Below are positions 34,527-44,175 of a stretch of DNA of 57,714 nt, one piece after another. Below the pieces are notes generated by a model. The model saw only the letters and a list, made by a program, of their open reading frames with translations. It was not told the origin of the DNA and made no database searches. A program made the position numbers and the translations under genes. The DNA comes from Pirellulales bacterium (GTDB lineage: Bacteria > Planctomycetota > Planctomycetia > Pirellulales > Thermoguttaceae), in NCBI GenBank assembly GCA_016931075.1, contig JAFGFF010000079.1, positions 1 through 57,714 of the forward strand, written 5' to 3'. Numbering within the stretch: the first letter of the stretch is position 1; the number at the start of each line of letters is the position of its first letter.

Positions 34527-37500
34527 CTACCGCGGCTGCAGGGCGATGGTAGCTTGGTTCAAGTAGCTGCACGTGCACCAGCTCGCCGCGTCGGCCATGA
34601 CAACGATGCCGCCGGCGGGGATGACGTTGATCCAGCAGCCGGGCCGGATGCCGCCGTAGTTGAAGGTCTCCGTCGGACCGTCCAGGTCGCGATAGCCGAG
34701 CGTGGCCGAGCGGAAGAGGAGCATCCGCTGCGAACTGGACAGTGTACCGCAGCCGTAGGAACGCTTGAAGTCAAATGCCAGCTTGCGGCCCGTCATCAGG
34801 TCCCACGCGCCGGGCTGGGCGTAGATCGTCCGGTCGATGAGCAGGGGCCGTGACTCGTAATCGGCTTCGATATCCCACATTGGTTGCCCGTCGCTTGCCC
34901 GATGGGCGGCCATCCGCCCACCGACCTCCGAATCGAGCCGGAACCGGGTCGCCTGATAGGCCGACAAGAGGACATTGTGCTCGGTGTTCAGCGCCAGGAG
35001 CGTCCCAAAGATCGTTTTGTCCGACCGCCAGAGCGGCTCGCCCGTCTTGGCGTCCAACGCGACCAATCGGCCGGGCGGATGCTCGGGCTTTCCGTCTTTC
35101 TTGAGGGTGTCGCGACCTTTTCGCGTCTTCGGACTGAAGGCGGGCGTGTCGATCAGGGCAGGCGGCCGATCGATCAGGTGGACGCGACCGGCACCGATCG
35201 CAATGGCATTGTGGCGAATCGAGTGTTTTGGCGTATGGGTCCAGACGACCTTTCCCGTGGTCGGATCGACGGCGAACAAGCCAATCGACTCTGTGTACAA
35301 CTCGCGCATGTCGGACCGAAGAAAGCGGTACTGGACGTGGTACTTGGTATTCGCAAGCGTGCCGTAGAGCAGGCCGTCGTAATAGGCGATGTAGCCCCAG
35401 ACGCTGGGCTTCCCGTCAGGTCGGGTCGGCGGTTGGATCGTGGCCAAACGCCGGCCGGTGGCTGCGTCGAGCACCAAGCACATCTTACCGTCGTGCAAGA
35501 ACACACGCCCCTCACCCAGGCAGAAATTGCTTTGCGTGCCGGCCGTGCCCATCAAATGTTCCTGGTGATAGGGTTTCAAAACGCCCTTGAGGGGATACTC
35601 CCAGAGGGTTCGACCGTTATAGGCGTTGACCGCGCGGAGTGCATCGACGCCTTCGGCGAACATGCGCCCCTGGTCGACCAGCGGAGCCGGACCGCGGCCG
35701 TGCCGGTTGGGCATGAAGAAGTCCGTGTCGCGGAACCAGAGCATTTGCAGCCCGCCCGCCACGTTCCGATCGGACGAACAAAGCGTATTGCCCGCGTCGG
35801 CGTATTGGTGGGTCCATCGGCCCGCCCCGGGCAGCGGGCCGCGCGTGATCTGCTTCATCCGGCCGGGCTGGCCCCATCGGGCAACGCCTCCCCACGGGCG
35901 GAGCAGGTGATCGGCTGTCTTGTGGGCAAACACCTCGTTTCCTTCCGCGACCGACCGGCCTGAGACGACCAGATCGGCGACATAGTCGGCATACGGCACC
36001 TCGGCTGGATCAGCCTGGTGAACCGTCACCCGGACGCCGTAGAGCCCGGCGGCGTCGAGTTTTTCTCGGGCGGCCCGAACGTTGACCGGATCGGAGTCAA
36101 CCGCATAGAGGTGCAGCTTGGTCTTCCGAGCCAGCGCCAGGGCAAGATCCCCCTGACCACAGCCCAAGTCGACGCAATAGCCCTCGGTGACGCCGGATTG
36201 TCGAACGATTTCGTCGGCCGCCTTTTCCATTGCCGGATCAACTGCTTGATCGGTTGGATTCGCGTTAGGCTGCGTGACGATGTTAGGCGACACGCCGGTT
36301 GCCCGATCGTAGCACGAAATGACACCCCGGTCGGTGCTTGCATAGAGTCGGCCTCCGGCGACAGCCAGCGAATGGACCGTGCCATCGAGTTTCTCGGTGT
36401 GCAAGATGCCGCCCGAGTCGACATCAAGCATGACCCAGCCGCCCTCGCCACCGGCCACGACCCGATCGGCGGCGACGATGAGGCTGTGAATGGTCTTCAA
36501 CGGCAGTTTCGTTTTCCAGGCAACAGGAGCACGGACGTGGATCTTGATTGGCCGGCCCTTGCGATCGACAGAGTCTTTCTCGACCAGCAGCCGGCGCCGG
36601 TCGACCGCCTGAACCATGTTGGGACGGTTTAACATGGAAGCAACAATCCACTTCGGATGCGCGGCGACCTGCAGGCCCAAAGCAGCTTCGAACTCACCCG
36701 TCTTCAGCGAAAAGACCTCGCCCTGGTTGAAGAAATGGCCGTCTATCACGGCAATTTCGGACCCGCCGCGAGCGCGGTTCGCCTGCAAATGGAAATAGCG
36801 GAGTTTGCCATTCTTACGGTTGAAGGCGGCCGGCACAGCGCGGCCGGTCGGCACGAGAAGCGTCTGGCCGGCCGCCGCGAAGTGCCCCTGGGCCGACACG
36901 CCGCTCTTGGCCCGGGCTCCGCCGTGCGGTTGATCCATTTCGATCCCACCGGCCGTGTCGTTGCACCAAAGGACGTTCCCGGTCTTCGGGTCCAGCGCGT
37001 AGATATAAATGCCTTCCGAGGGCCAGAGACCGGCGGCGAAGTAGAGCACCCCGTCGGCCACGACCGGTCCACCCCGGGCGGGCCAACGCGAGACCATCCG
37101 GTCGTTGCCCAGCAGCATGTCGTCGCGGGGACCGCCGCGCAGCTTCCACCGCAATGTACCGCTGGTTGTATCGAGGCAATAGAGAAACCCGTCGTCGCTG
37201 ACCACGAACAGGTTGTCTTGCCAGACGACCGGTGCGAAACGGATGGGCCCATCGGCGAAGAAGGTCCATAGGACCTGACCCGTCCGAGCGTCCAGGGCAT
37301 ACACTTTGTCGTCGGCCGAGCTGCCGAAATAGACCCGCCCGTCGGCCGCGACCACGCGAAAGGCCCGATCGTAAACCAACCGACGGCGAGTCGGCCAGGC
37401 CGAACGGGGTGGGTGGGTCGCGCGATACTGCCAAGCTAAGGCCGGCTGCTCGTGCGGGGCCTCGGCCGTGTAGCCGCTGCGCGCCGCGTCGGCCCGATCG

Positions 37501-37586
37501 GTTGGCCAGTCGTCCCCAAGGCCGGCCGACGATAAGCTAATCGAGACAATACACACCGACAGCAAGAAAGCAGAAATCAGACGCAT
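34527..37586 (-). CDS. Secreted double PQQ-like beta-propeller with embedded methyltransferase domain
   Basis: Start at ATG 37586 (MRLISAFLL) gives 1019 residues with a signal peptide ending near SSAGLG. Residues about 25-430 form a first eight-bladed-type PQQ-like propeller (repeats such as VYALDARTGQVLW and IYALDPKTGNVLW). Residues about 455-550 read as a class I SAM-dependent methyltransferase: YCVDLGCGQGDLAL, then YAVDSDPVNV and an ADL strand. A second propeller follows (AVNAYNGRTLWEY, VALDAKTGEPLW). Such propellers usually act as scaffolds or dehydrogenase-like domains. Export of a methyltransferase is odd because SAM is not normally available outside the cytoplasm. Confidence 0.85.
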   Translation of the reverse strand: MRLISAFLLSVCIVSISLSSAGLGDDWPTDRADAARSGYTAEAPHEQPALAWQYRATHPPRSAWPTRRRLVYDRAFRVVAADGRVYFGSSADDKVYALDARTGQVLWTFFADGPIRFAPVVWQDNLFVVSDDGFLYCLDTTSGTLRWKLRGGPRDDMLLGNDRMVSRWPARGGPVVADGVLYFAAGLWPSEGIYIYALDPKTGNVLWCNDTAGGIEMDQPHGGARAKSGVSAQGHFAAAGQTLLVPTGRAVPAAFNRKNGKLRYFHLQANRARGGSEIAVIDGHFFNQGEVFSLKTGEFEAALGLQVAAHPKWIVASMLNRPNMVQAVDRRRLLVEKDSVDRKGRPIKIHVRAPVAWKTKLPLKTIHSLIVAADRVVAGGEGGWVMLDVDSGGILHTEKLDGTVHSLAVAGGRLYASTDRGVISCYDRATGVSPNIVTQPNANPTDQAVDPAMEKAADEIVRQSGVTEGYCVDLGCGQGDLALALARKTKLHLYAVDSDPVNVRAAREKLDAAGLYGVRVTVHQADPAEVPYADYVADLVVSGRSVAEGNEVFAHKTADHLLRPWGGVARWGQPGRMKQITRGPLPGAGRWTHQYADAGNTLCSSDRNVAGGLQMLWFRDTDFFMPNRHGRGPAPLVDQGRMFAEGVDALRAVNAYNGRTLWEYPLKGVLKPYHQEHLMGTAGTQSNFCLGEGRVFLHDGKMCLVLDAATGRRLATIQPPTRPDGKPSVWGYIAYYDGLLYGTLANTKYHVQYRFLRSDMRELYTESIGLFAVDPTTGKVVWTHTPKHSIRHNAIAIGAGRVHLIDRPPALIDTPAFSPKTRKGRDTLKKDGKPEHPPGRLVALDAKTGEPLWRSDKTIFGTLLALNTEHNVLLSAYQATRFRLDSEVGGRMAAHRASDGQPMWDIEADYESRPLLIDRTIYAQPGAWDLMTGRKLAFDFKRSYGCGTLSSSQRMLLFRSATLGYRDLDGPTETFNYGGIRPGCWINVIPAGGIVVMADAASWCTCSYLNQATIALQPR

Positions 37587-37708
37587 AGGAGGCCTCGAAT
37601 GGCGGAGGGGGCGGGACAGCGGTGGATAGCGACCCGTATTGTATCCACCGGAAGACGACCGAGCAAACACCGAATCTCCTACCGAGGCCAGGCGTGTGCA
37701 ATCAACCA

Positions 37709-39124
37709 CTATAGATGGATGGTTTGCTCAGGCAGCGACAGATTCGGCGGCATGACGGGCGCCGACTTGCCGCGCACGTACTGGAAGGTGCGATTGCCCC
37801 CGCTTCGTCGAGCTTCGACCAGCACTGCGTTCAGTCGATCCAATATCACAGGGATGGTGTCCTGGGGTGTCACCTCGGCCAACGCACAGCTCACCGTCAG
37901 GCGGATTTCCTCACCGTCACCCTGGAATCGGAGTAGCTCGATCGTCTGGCGGAGTCGTTCCAGGCGATCACTCATGGCGGCCGCTTCCTCATCGGTCCGG
38001 AAGGTCGCCAATCGCGTTCCCGAAAGTCGGGCCAACGACACTTCCTCACCCAACTCGGCGCTCAACCAATGGGCCAATGCGCGAATGACCCGATCCATGG
38101 CTCGGCAGCCGTGTTGCCGGTTGAGTCGGCTCATGTCGTCGATGTCCCATCCCGCAAGAACCATCGGTCGGTTGCGGTGAGGATCTTTCTTCCACCAATC
38201 CAACAAGCTGGCCTCGAACCCGACGGGGCTTAGCGCGCCGGATGGCGAATCGGCGCCGACTACTTTGGCATAATCGGCGACGGCCTTTTCCGCCCGGGCG
38301 ATTCCGACGAGGGCCGATTGCAACGCGTCGCGCAGCCGGTCGGATGCGGCCAGCAGTTGATAGACAAAGCCGAGAATCCGTTCCGTCGCCGCCGCGTGGT
38401 CCTCGATGTTGAGGTGTTCCATCACGTCCTTGGCTTCCTGAGCAATCTTGGCTTGCGCCGCGACCAGATTGGTGACCGTCTTGAGGTGCATTCGGAAGTC
38501 GTTGTCGTCCGGCGAGTGCCTCTCGAAGTCGTTCAGGGCCTCTCGGCAGTGATCGACGTGCTTGCCCGCTTGATCGAGCAGGGCGTCGGCCCCTTGCTGT
38601 AGCGCCGTTTTTTTGGTAGCGGACGAGTCTTTTCGCAGTTGGGCCTCTTGGCCGAGCAATGCCTCGCGGTAATGGTGGATCAGCTTGGCGAATTTCTGCA
38701 CCGCAGCGTGGCTAGGGCTTATTGCAGATACGGTGTCCGGTGTGATCACCGGTTTGCCGGAAGCCATTTGAATTTCAGACAAGAGCGCGGCGACGTCCGC
38801 GTCCTGCATCGGGTCCTCGCCTTCCATAATCGACGGCAACTCGTCGAAGACGGCCTCGGCTCTGTATGGTTCGCTTTCGTCGGGAGGCTCGGTGGACTCC
38901 ATGGAGTCGACAGATTCGATGGACTCAATCGAATCGGGCAGCTCGTCGTTCTGAACCGACGCTGTCGTCGCGACCGAAACGCTGGGTCCAAACAGGTCAA
39001 CCGACACGTCGGGCGCATGCGAAAACACCCCCGGACGATAGCCTCGCCCCAGGCGCCACGCCAGTGCGAAGCCCACGCCCAAGTTCAAGATCGCAATGAA
39101 GAAGATGTATCCCATGACGCCCAA
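37709..39124 (-). CDS. Membrane protein with degenerate GGDEF-like domain
   Basis: A 471-residue protein: one N-terminal membrane helix (about 5-22), a Ser/Glu-rich repetitive segment (DSIESIESVDSMESTEP, about 64-80), a helical stretch, and a C-terminal domain (about 310-450) with the diguanylate cyclase layout. It keeps the DxDD-type WDIDDMSRLNRQHG and an R-x-x-ARLSGTRLATF strand, but the catalytic GG(D/E)EF is replaced by SGTRLA. It is therefore likely to lack cyclase activity and may sense or bind a nucleotide. It is followed 122 nt later by the propeller gene on the same strand. Confidence 0.7.
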   Translation of the reverse strand: MGVMGYIFFIAILNLGVGFALAWRLGRGYRPGVFSHAPDVSVDLFGPSVSVATTASVQNDELPDSIESIESVDSMESTEPPDESEPYRAEAVFDELPSIMEGEDPMQDADVAALLSEIQMASGKPVITPDTVSAISPSHAAVQKFAKLIHHYREALLGQEAQLRKDSSATKKTALQQGADALLDQAGKHVDHCREALNDFERHSPDDNDFRMHLKTVTNLVAAQAKIAQEAKDVMEHLNIEDHAAATERILGFVYQLLAASDRLRDALQSALVGIARAEKAVADYAKVVGADSPSGALSPVGFEASLLDWWKKDPHRNRPMVLAGWDIDDMSRLNRQHGCRAMDRVIRALAHWLSAELGEEVSLARLSGTRLATFRTDEEAAAMSDRLERLRQTIELLRFQGDGEEIRLTVSCALAEVTPQDTIPVILDRLNAVLVEARRSGGNRTFQYVRGKSAPVMPPNLSLPEQTIHL

Positions 39125-39283
39125 GAAAACCCGTTACGAGTGTCCGGTCGCCCACGCCCAGGAGGCCTGCTACATGACTCTACGGCGCGTATGACGACAA
39201 GGCGCAGGCAGGATCCCCTCTCCAGAAGGGGGCTTGGGCTGAAAACGACCCCTTTGCTCGAAAAAGCTCGGGATTGGCCCCAC

Positions 39284-41188
39284 TCACCAGTTCAACTCGG
39301 TCGCCTCTTCCCAATGGGCGTAGAGCGTTTCGAGTTGTGACTGTTGCTGGGCAATGTCGTCCTTGAGCTGGCGGACGCGCTGGCCGTCGCGATGCGTGTC
39401 GGGCTGGGCCAAGGCGTCGTGCAGTTCAGCCAGACGCGACTCGTGCTCGAAGATGTCGGCCTCGATATCCTCGACCTTGCGATAAGGGAATCGACGTTTT
39501 TTGTTCTTTTTCTCGTCGTTGGCCACTGGGCGGGACGTTTCACGACGCGCCAGGCATGAGGCGGGTTCCAGTTCGGAAGGTGAATCGGCCGCTTGCCGAT
39601 TCAGGGATTGGAACGTTTCGTAGTTGCCTTCGATCACTCGAACGCGGCCCGACTCGACCACGATCAGGTGATCGGCCAGCCGGTTGACGAAGAAGCGGTC
39701 GTGGCTGACGAACAGGACCGTGCCATCGAACCGGTCCAATGCCCGTTCCAGGGCATCCCTAGCCCAAAGGTCCAGGTGGTTGGTCGGCTCGTCAAGGATG
39801 AGCAGGTTGGCCTCGGTCGCCGCCAGCCGAGCCAAAGCTACTCGGCATCGCTCGCCGCCGCTGAGGCGTCCGACCGGCTGCAGGGCCGCGTCGCCCGTGA
39901 TGCCGAATCGGGCCAACAGGTCACGGCGGCGCTGCTCCTCCATGAGCTGTCCCTCAGGCCGGACCGCGTCGACCACCCGATCGTTGTCGGCCAGGGCCGC
40001 CTGCTGCTGGTCGAAGTAGGCGATTTCGACGCCCTGGCCGAGCGTGATCGAGCCTTCGTTCGGTTCAACCTGCCCCAGGAGACAGCGCAGCAAGGTTGTC
40101 TTGCCCGAGCCGTTGGGACCGAGGATACCCCAACGCTGGCCCCGCTCGATCTGCAGGTCGAGCTCGGCGAACAGCAGTCGGTCGTAAGCCTTGCACAACC
40201 GGGCGGCGCGCAGCACGATGTCGCCGCTCCGTTCGGCAGGCGGAAAGGCCATCGGCGGGGCGGCAATTTCGCGCGGCGGAGGCACGCGTTCGATCCGGGC
40301 CAGCTTCTTGCGCCGGTCTTCGGCCTGGGTGTGTTTCTGGCCGTAGGCGTTGCGGCGGATGAAATCCTCGGCCTTGGCGATTTCTTCCTGCTGCCGCTCG
40401 TAGGTCCGGCGCTGGACCTCGAGCCGTTCGTCCTTCTGCTGCCAGTAGGCCGAGAAGCCACCGCGATAGGACTGGACCGTCGAGTGGAACAGCTCGAGCG
40501 TCCGGTTGGTGACCTTGTCGAGGAAGTAGCGGTCGTGGCTGACCAGCAAGAGTGCGGCTGGCCCGGCGGCCAGGTACTCTTCGAGCCACTCGGTCGCCTC
40601 GATGTCCAGGTGGTTCGACGGCTCGTCCAGCAGCATCACATCCGGCTCGGCCAGAAGAAGCTTCGCCAGAAGGAGCCGGTTCTGCTCGCCGCCGCTGAGC
40701 GAGGCGACCGGCTGTTGGAAGCTTGCCCGGGCGAACCGCAGGCCGTCCAACACGCGCTCGATCTTGTGATCCAGGTTGTAGGCGTCGTGCTGGTGCAGCT
40801 CTTGCTGCAAATGATCGAATCGGGCGGCCAGCCGGGCGTGTTCGGTCGGGTCAGTCGCCCGGCTCAGGGCCTCGGCCACCGCTTGAGCCTCGTGTCCCAG
40901 GGCGATCAGTTCGTCCAGCGCGCTTCGGGCCTCCTGCCAGAGCGTCCGGTCGGGGGCGAAGTCGGGCTGCTGCTCGAGATAACCGATCCGGGTCGTCGGA
41001 TGGATCTCGACTCGACCTGAATCCGCTTCCTCTCGCCCGGCCAGGATCCGCAAGAGCGTCGTCTTTCCGCATCCGTTGGGCCCAACCAATCCAACCCGAT
41101 CCCCAGGCCGTAACTCGAACGCCACCCCGTCCAAGACCGGCTCCGGCCCGAAGTGTTTCGTGAGTTGGGTGACGGAGAGGTGGATCAT
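39284..41188 (-). CDS. ABC-F family ATPase (Uup-like)
   Basis: The 634-residue cytoplasmic protein has two nucleotide-binding domains and no membrane segment: Walker A GPNGCGKTT and GPNGSGKTT, signatures LSGGEQNRL and LSGGERCRV, and Walker B LLDEPSNHLD and LDEPTNHLD. A linker with a coiled, charged segment lies between them. The C-terminal extension (about 540-634) is a charged helical hairpin, as in Uup. ABC-F proteins act on ribosomes, in translation control or antibiotic protection. Uup-type members have also been linked to DNA or ribosome homeostasis. Confidence 0.93.
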   Translation of the reverse strand: MIHLSVTQLTKHFGPEPVLDGVAFELRPGDRVGLVGPNGCGKTTLLRILAGREEADSGRVEIHPTTRIGYLEQQPDFAPDRTLWQEARSALDELIALGHEAQAVAEALSRATDPTEHARLAARFDHLQQELHQHDAYNLDHKIERVLDGLRFARASFQQPVASLSGGEQNRLLLAKLLLAEPDVMLLDEPSNHLDIEATEWLEEYLAAGPAALLLVSHDRYFLDKVTNRTLELFHSTVQSYRGGFSAYWQQKDERLEVQRRTYERQQEEIAKAEDFIRRNAYGQKHTQAEDRRKKLARIERVPPPREIAAPPMAFPPAERSGDIVLRAARLCKAYDRLLFAELDLQIERGQRWGILGPNGSGKTTLLRCLLGQVEPNEGSITLGQGVEIAYFDQQQAALADNDRVVDAVRPEGQLMEEQRRRDLLARFGITGDAALQPVGRLSGGERCRVALARLAATEANLLILDEPTNHLDLWARDALERALDRFDGTVLFVSHDRFFVNRLADHLIVVESGRVRVIEGNYETFQSLNRQAADSPSELEPASCLARRETSRPVANDEKKNKKRRFPYRKVEDIEADIFEHESRLAELHDALAQPDTHRDGQRVRQLKDDIAQQQSQLETLYAHWEEATELNW

Positions 41189-41228
41189 ATTTGTTTAAGA
41201 TCGAATCACACCGGAAATTCAACGGGTG

Positions 41229-41289
41229 GGTGGCACTGGCGTCTCGCCAGCTACGGTGGCCAAAACACTGGCGAGACACCAGTGCCACC
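41229..41289. repeat. REP-like double palindrome, CTGGCG-TCT-CGCCAG type
   Basis: The left arm (41229-41250) GGTGGCA + CTGGCG-TCT-CGCCAG and the right arm (41268-41289) pair with one mismatch; the spacer is 17 nt. It stands 41 nt upstream of the ABC-F start. It combines a GGTGGCA-type flank with the GGCGTCTCGCC core seen in the elements at 51464 and 52249. Confidence 0.85.
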
Positions 41290-41401
41290 AGGCGAATTAC
41301 ATCGGCACCCAGTTTTGTTCATGAAGCATTGACAACGAGCCGGCCACGAAGGACTCGCGACCGGCTCGGCGGGATATCGTCCAAGAATCCAGCGTAGCAC
41401 G

Positions 41402-42730
41402 TCAATAGGGTTTGTAAAGGCCGGGCACGGGCACGGCGTGTTCGTAGCTGCCGTCGCGGGGGAGAACGGGTGGGTCGGCGTCCCAGGCGAGCTTCTTAGG
41501 CATTTCGTCCGGCCCGTTTGCCACCGCCTCATCCCATTTGACCGTCTTGCCCGAGTAGCTGGCCATCCGCCCGAGCACGGCCGTCATGCTGCTGGTCGCG
41601 CCGTAGTGCCCTTCGTTGTAAGGCGTGCCGTTGCGGATTGCGGCGATCAGGTCGAGGTGTTCCTGGTCGTAGCTCCGGCGGTACTTGCCGCGGAACCGCC
41701 ACTTGCTCGCCGCGGCGATCCGGCCGGAGCAATCGGCATGGCCCAGCGCGCCGTGGGCGTATTCCTTGACCGGATTGTCGCAGCCGGGGATGTGGCGGCA
41801 CTGGCTGAACATCTTCGTGCCGTCAGCGTAGGTGAACTCGATCGAGTGGTGGTCAAAGATATGGCCCACGTCAGGCCCTTTGCGGACTTCACGCCCGCCG
41901 GTTCCTGCCGCTTCGACCGGATGGGCGTCCTGAATCCAGTTGGCCACGTCCATGTTGTGGATGTGCTGTTCGCAGATATGGTCGCCGCAGAGCCAAACGA
42001 AGTAGTACCAGTTGACCATTTGGTATTCCATTTCGGTCAGCTCGCGTTTCCACCGCTTGGCCAGGGCTTCGCGCGAATGGTGCCAGACGCCGGCGCTGTC
42101 CCAGTAGACGCGGTAGAACTGGATGGGCCCGATCGCGCCGTCCTTGATCCGTTTGACTGTCTCGATATACGGCGCCTCGTGCCGTCGTTGCAGGCCAACG
42201 CCCACCTTGAGGCCCTTCTCGTCGGCCAGCTTGTTCGATTCCAGCAACTGGCGGTAGCCGGGCGCGTCGACGCAACAGGGTTTCTCCATGAAGATGTGTT
42301 TGCCCGCCGCAACGGCCGCGCGATAGTGCTCGGGCCGGAAGCCGGGTGGCGTGGCTAGGATGACCATGTCGACGCCGGCGTCGATCGCCTTGCGATAGGC
42401 ATCGAAGCCCCAGAAGATCCGGTCCTCGGGCACATCGACCTTGTCACGGATCGCATTGTTCTTCTTCGCCCGTTCGAGCCCCTTTCGGGCGTTCTGTTCG
42501 AATGCGTCAGCCACGGCGACCAGCTTGACCCCGTCGTTGTGACGAAGACAGTCGACCACGGCCCCGTTGCCCCGGTTGCCACACCCGATCTGGGCGACGC
42601 GCAACAAGTCGCTCCCGCCGGCGCGGGCACTATGAGCAATGCTCGGCGAAAGCGCCGCCGCACCTCCTGCCAGAGCCAGAGACGACCGCTTCAAGAAATC
42701 ACGCCGCGAGGGGGAGCTGGGCTTGGACAT
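41402..42730 (-). CDS. Gfo/Idh/MocA family oxidoreductase, TAT-exported
   Basis: Start at ATG 42730 (MSKPSSPS) has GGAG 9 nt upstream; 442 residues. The N-terminus SRRDFLKRSSLALAGGAAA is a twin-arginine signal. A nucleotide-binding motif follows (VAQIGCGNRGNG), then the EKP motif in HIFMEKPCCVDAPGYR and a C-terminal domain of the Gfo/Idh/MocA type. These enzymes oxidise or rearrange sugars and inositols with NAD(P)H; in planctomycetes many are exported and lie near sugar-modifying genes. It follows the SUMF1-like gene by 80 nt on the same strand. Confidence 0.9.
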   Translation of the reverse strand: MSKPSSPSRRDFLKRSSLALAGGAAALSPSIAHSARAGGSDLLRVAQIGCGNRGNGAVVDCLRHNDGVKLVAVADAFEQNARKGLERAKKNNAIRDKVDVPEDRIFWGFDAYRKAIDAGVDMVILATPPGFRPEHYRAAVAAGKHIFMEKPCCVDAPGYRQLLESNKLADEKGLKVGVGLQRRHEAPYIETVKRIKDGAIGPIQFYRVYWDSAGVWHHSREALAKRWKRELTEMEYQMVNWYYFVWLCGDHICEQHIHNMDVANWIQDAHPVEAAGTGGREVRKGPDVGHIFDHHSIEFTYADGTKMFSQCRHIPGCDNPVKEYAHGALGHADCSGRIAAASKWRFRGKYRRSYDQEHLDLIAAIRNGTPYNEGHYGATSSMTAVLGRMASYSGKTVKWDEAVANGPDEMPKKLAWDADPPVLPRDGSYEHAVPVPGLYKPY

Positions 42731-42810
42731 TGGAGTAGTCTCCTTGTTAAACCCTATATGATTGGAAGTCATTCGGGTGAGATAATGGTCGGGCCTCCCG
42801 CTGCGAGGGG

Positions 42811-44019
42811 CTATTGCTTCTCGCCCTTGGTCTCCAGGAACTCCCTGATCGCCTCGTAGTCGGGTTCGTAGAGCTTGCACTCGTCGGGCGTCGGCTGGCG
42901 CAATGGACGCACAACGCGGAAGCCCACGAAATCGGCGTCCGTGTGGTACCAGATGCTCTGCGGGATCTGCGGGTCTTGCGACTTCCATTCCTCCTCCGAA
43001 CCACGCCGGGCCGCGCTGCGCAGGGCCTCGGCTTCGTCGTCCCACGAACCACCGCGGACGCAACGCGGGTAGAGTTCGGTTGGAACGGCCAGTGGGTTCT
43101 TGAGCGTCTTGCCGACCGATTTGACATAGAAGTCGGGCACGTACTGGTCCAGGACCCATTCGGCCACATTGCCGTGCATGTCGTGCAGGCCCCACGGATT
43201 GGGCTTCTTCTTGCCGACCTTTTGGTACTGCTCTTCGCTGTTGTCGAAGTACCAGGCATAGTCGCCCAGCTTCTTCGGATCATCGCCGAACGAGTAGGCC
43301 GTCTTGGTGCCGGCACGGCAAGCGTATTCCCACTCGGCCTCGGTCGGCAGCCGATAAAACCGGCCCGTCTTCGCACTGAGCCATTTGCAGTAGGTCTTGG
43401 CGGCCAACTGGGTCATGCAGATCGCCGGGTATTTGTCATGGCCCATTCCGAAGGTCATATCAGAATAGGCCGGGCTGGGGTGGGTGATCGCGTCGGCCTT
43501 CTCGTCGTAGACGTCGCCCTTGATTTTCTTGATCTCACGACGCTGCTTGTCCAGCTTCGTCGCCCAAAGGTCGTATTCGTCCCACGTCACCTCGCACTTG
43601 CCCATCCAGAACGGCTCGACGGCGACCTCGTGCTGAGGCCCTTCGTCCTCATTGCGTTTCTTTTCCTTCTCGGGACTGCCCATGACGAATGTCCCGCCGG
43701 GAATGGGAACCATGTCGAACGAGACATCGGTGCCGGGGATCTTCTCGGTGTAGGCTTTCATTTCGGCCTGGCTCGTCGCGTTGGCCGTGGCCGGTTCTGG
43801 CCGTGGTTTGAGCATCCAGCCGGTCGTGGGCGTCCGGGTCGGGTCGCCAGGCTTGGTCCCGGGCAGCGGCTTGGTCGCTTCGACCTTCGTCGCGGCGGCG
43901 TCCGACGGGGGGTTTTCAGCCGTCGAGGGCGAGCAGGCCGCCCAAACGATCACGGCCGCCAGGGCCAACATGAAAATCGACGCTTGCACCGGATACCGTT
44001 TGCCTTGTACGCTAGACAT
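42811..44019 (-). CDS. SUMF1/formylglycine-generating-enzyme-like secreted protein
   Basis: ATG at 44019 gives 402 residues with a hydrophobic N-terminus (about 11-27) ending at a Cys in WAACSPS, possibly a lipoprotein site though the lipobox is imperfect. The body is the SUMF1 fold: [49 protein letters not shown] and RGGSWDDE. True FGE enzymes need a Cys pair near the RxxxR segment; here that stretch reads [17 protein letters not shown] and has none, so sulfatase activation is unlikely. It may bind ligand or be a different enzyme. It is transcribed away from apbE. Confidence 0.85.
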   Translation of the reverse strand: MSSVQGKRYPVQASIFMLALAAVIVWAACSPSTAENPPSDAAATKVEATKPLPGTKPGDPTRTPTTGWMLKPRPEPATANATSQAEMKAYTEKIPGTDVSFDMVPIPGGTFVMGSPEKEKKRNEDEGPQHEVAVEPFWMGKCEVTWDEYDLWATKLDKQRREIKKIKGDVYDEKADAITHPSPAYSDMTFGMGHDKYPAICMTQLAAKTYCKWLSAKTGRFYRLPTEAEWEYACRAGTKTAYSFGDDPKKLGDYAWYFDNSEEQYQKVGKKKPNPWGLHDMHGNVAEWVLDQYVPDFYVKSVGKTLKNPLAVPTELYPRCVRGGSWDDEAEALRSAARRGSEEEWKSQDPQIPQSIWYHTDADFVGFRVVRPLRQPTPDECKLYEPDYEAIREFLETKGEKQ

Positions 44020-44175
44020 AAGTGGGGCCTTCCTTCTGCTCGGGTGTTTTTTCGATCCATTACTATCGTGTTGGAAATGATTCGTTTCGACTCCAGAACG
44101 CGCTTTTGCCGTCCGGGCTCGACCGGACGTGAGGTGTCTCGTCCAGCGGGAACGGACGGGTTGTCTTTTCTGAAA

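Noticed and set aside
42814-44175. Long 5' extension of the apbE frame
   Set aside because: This part is antisense to the SUMF1-like gene; the ApbE signal peptide begins at 44176.
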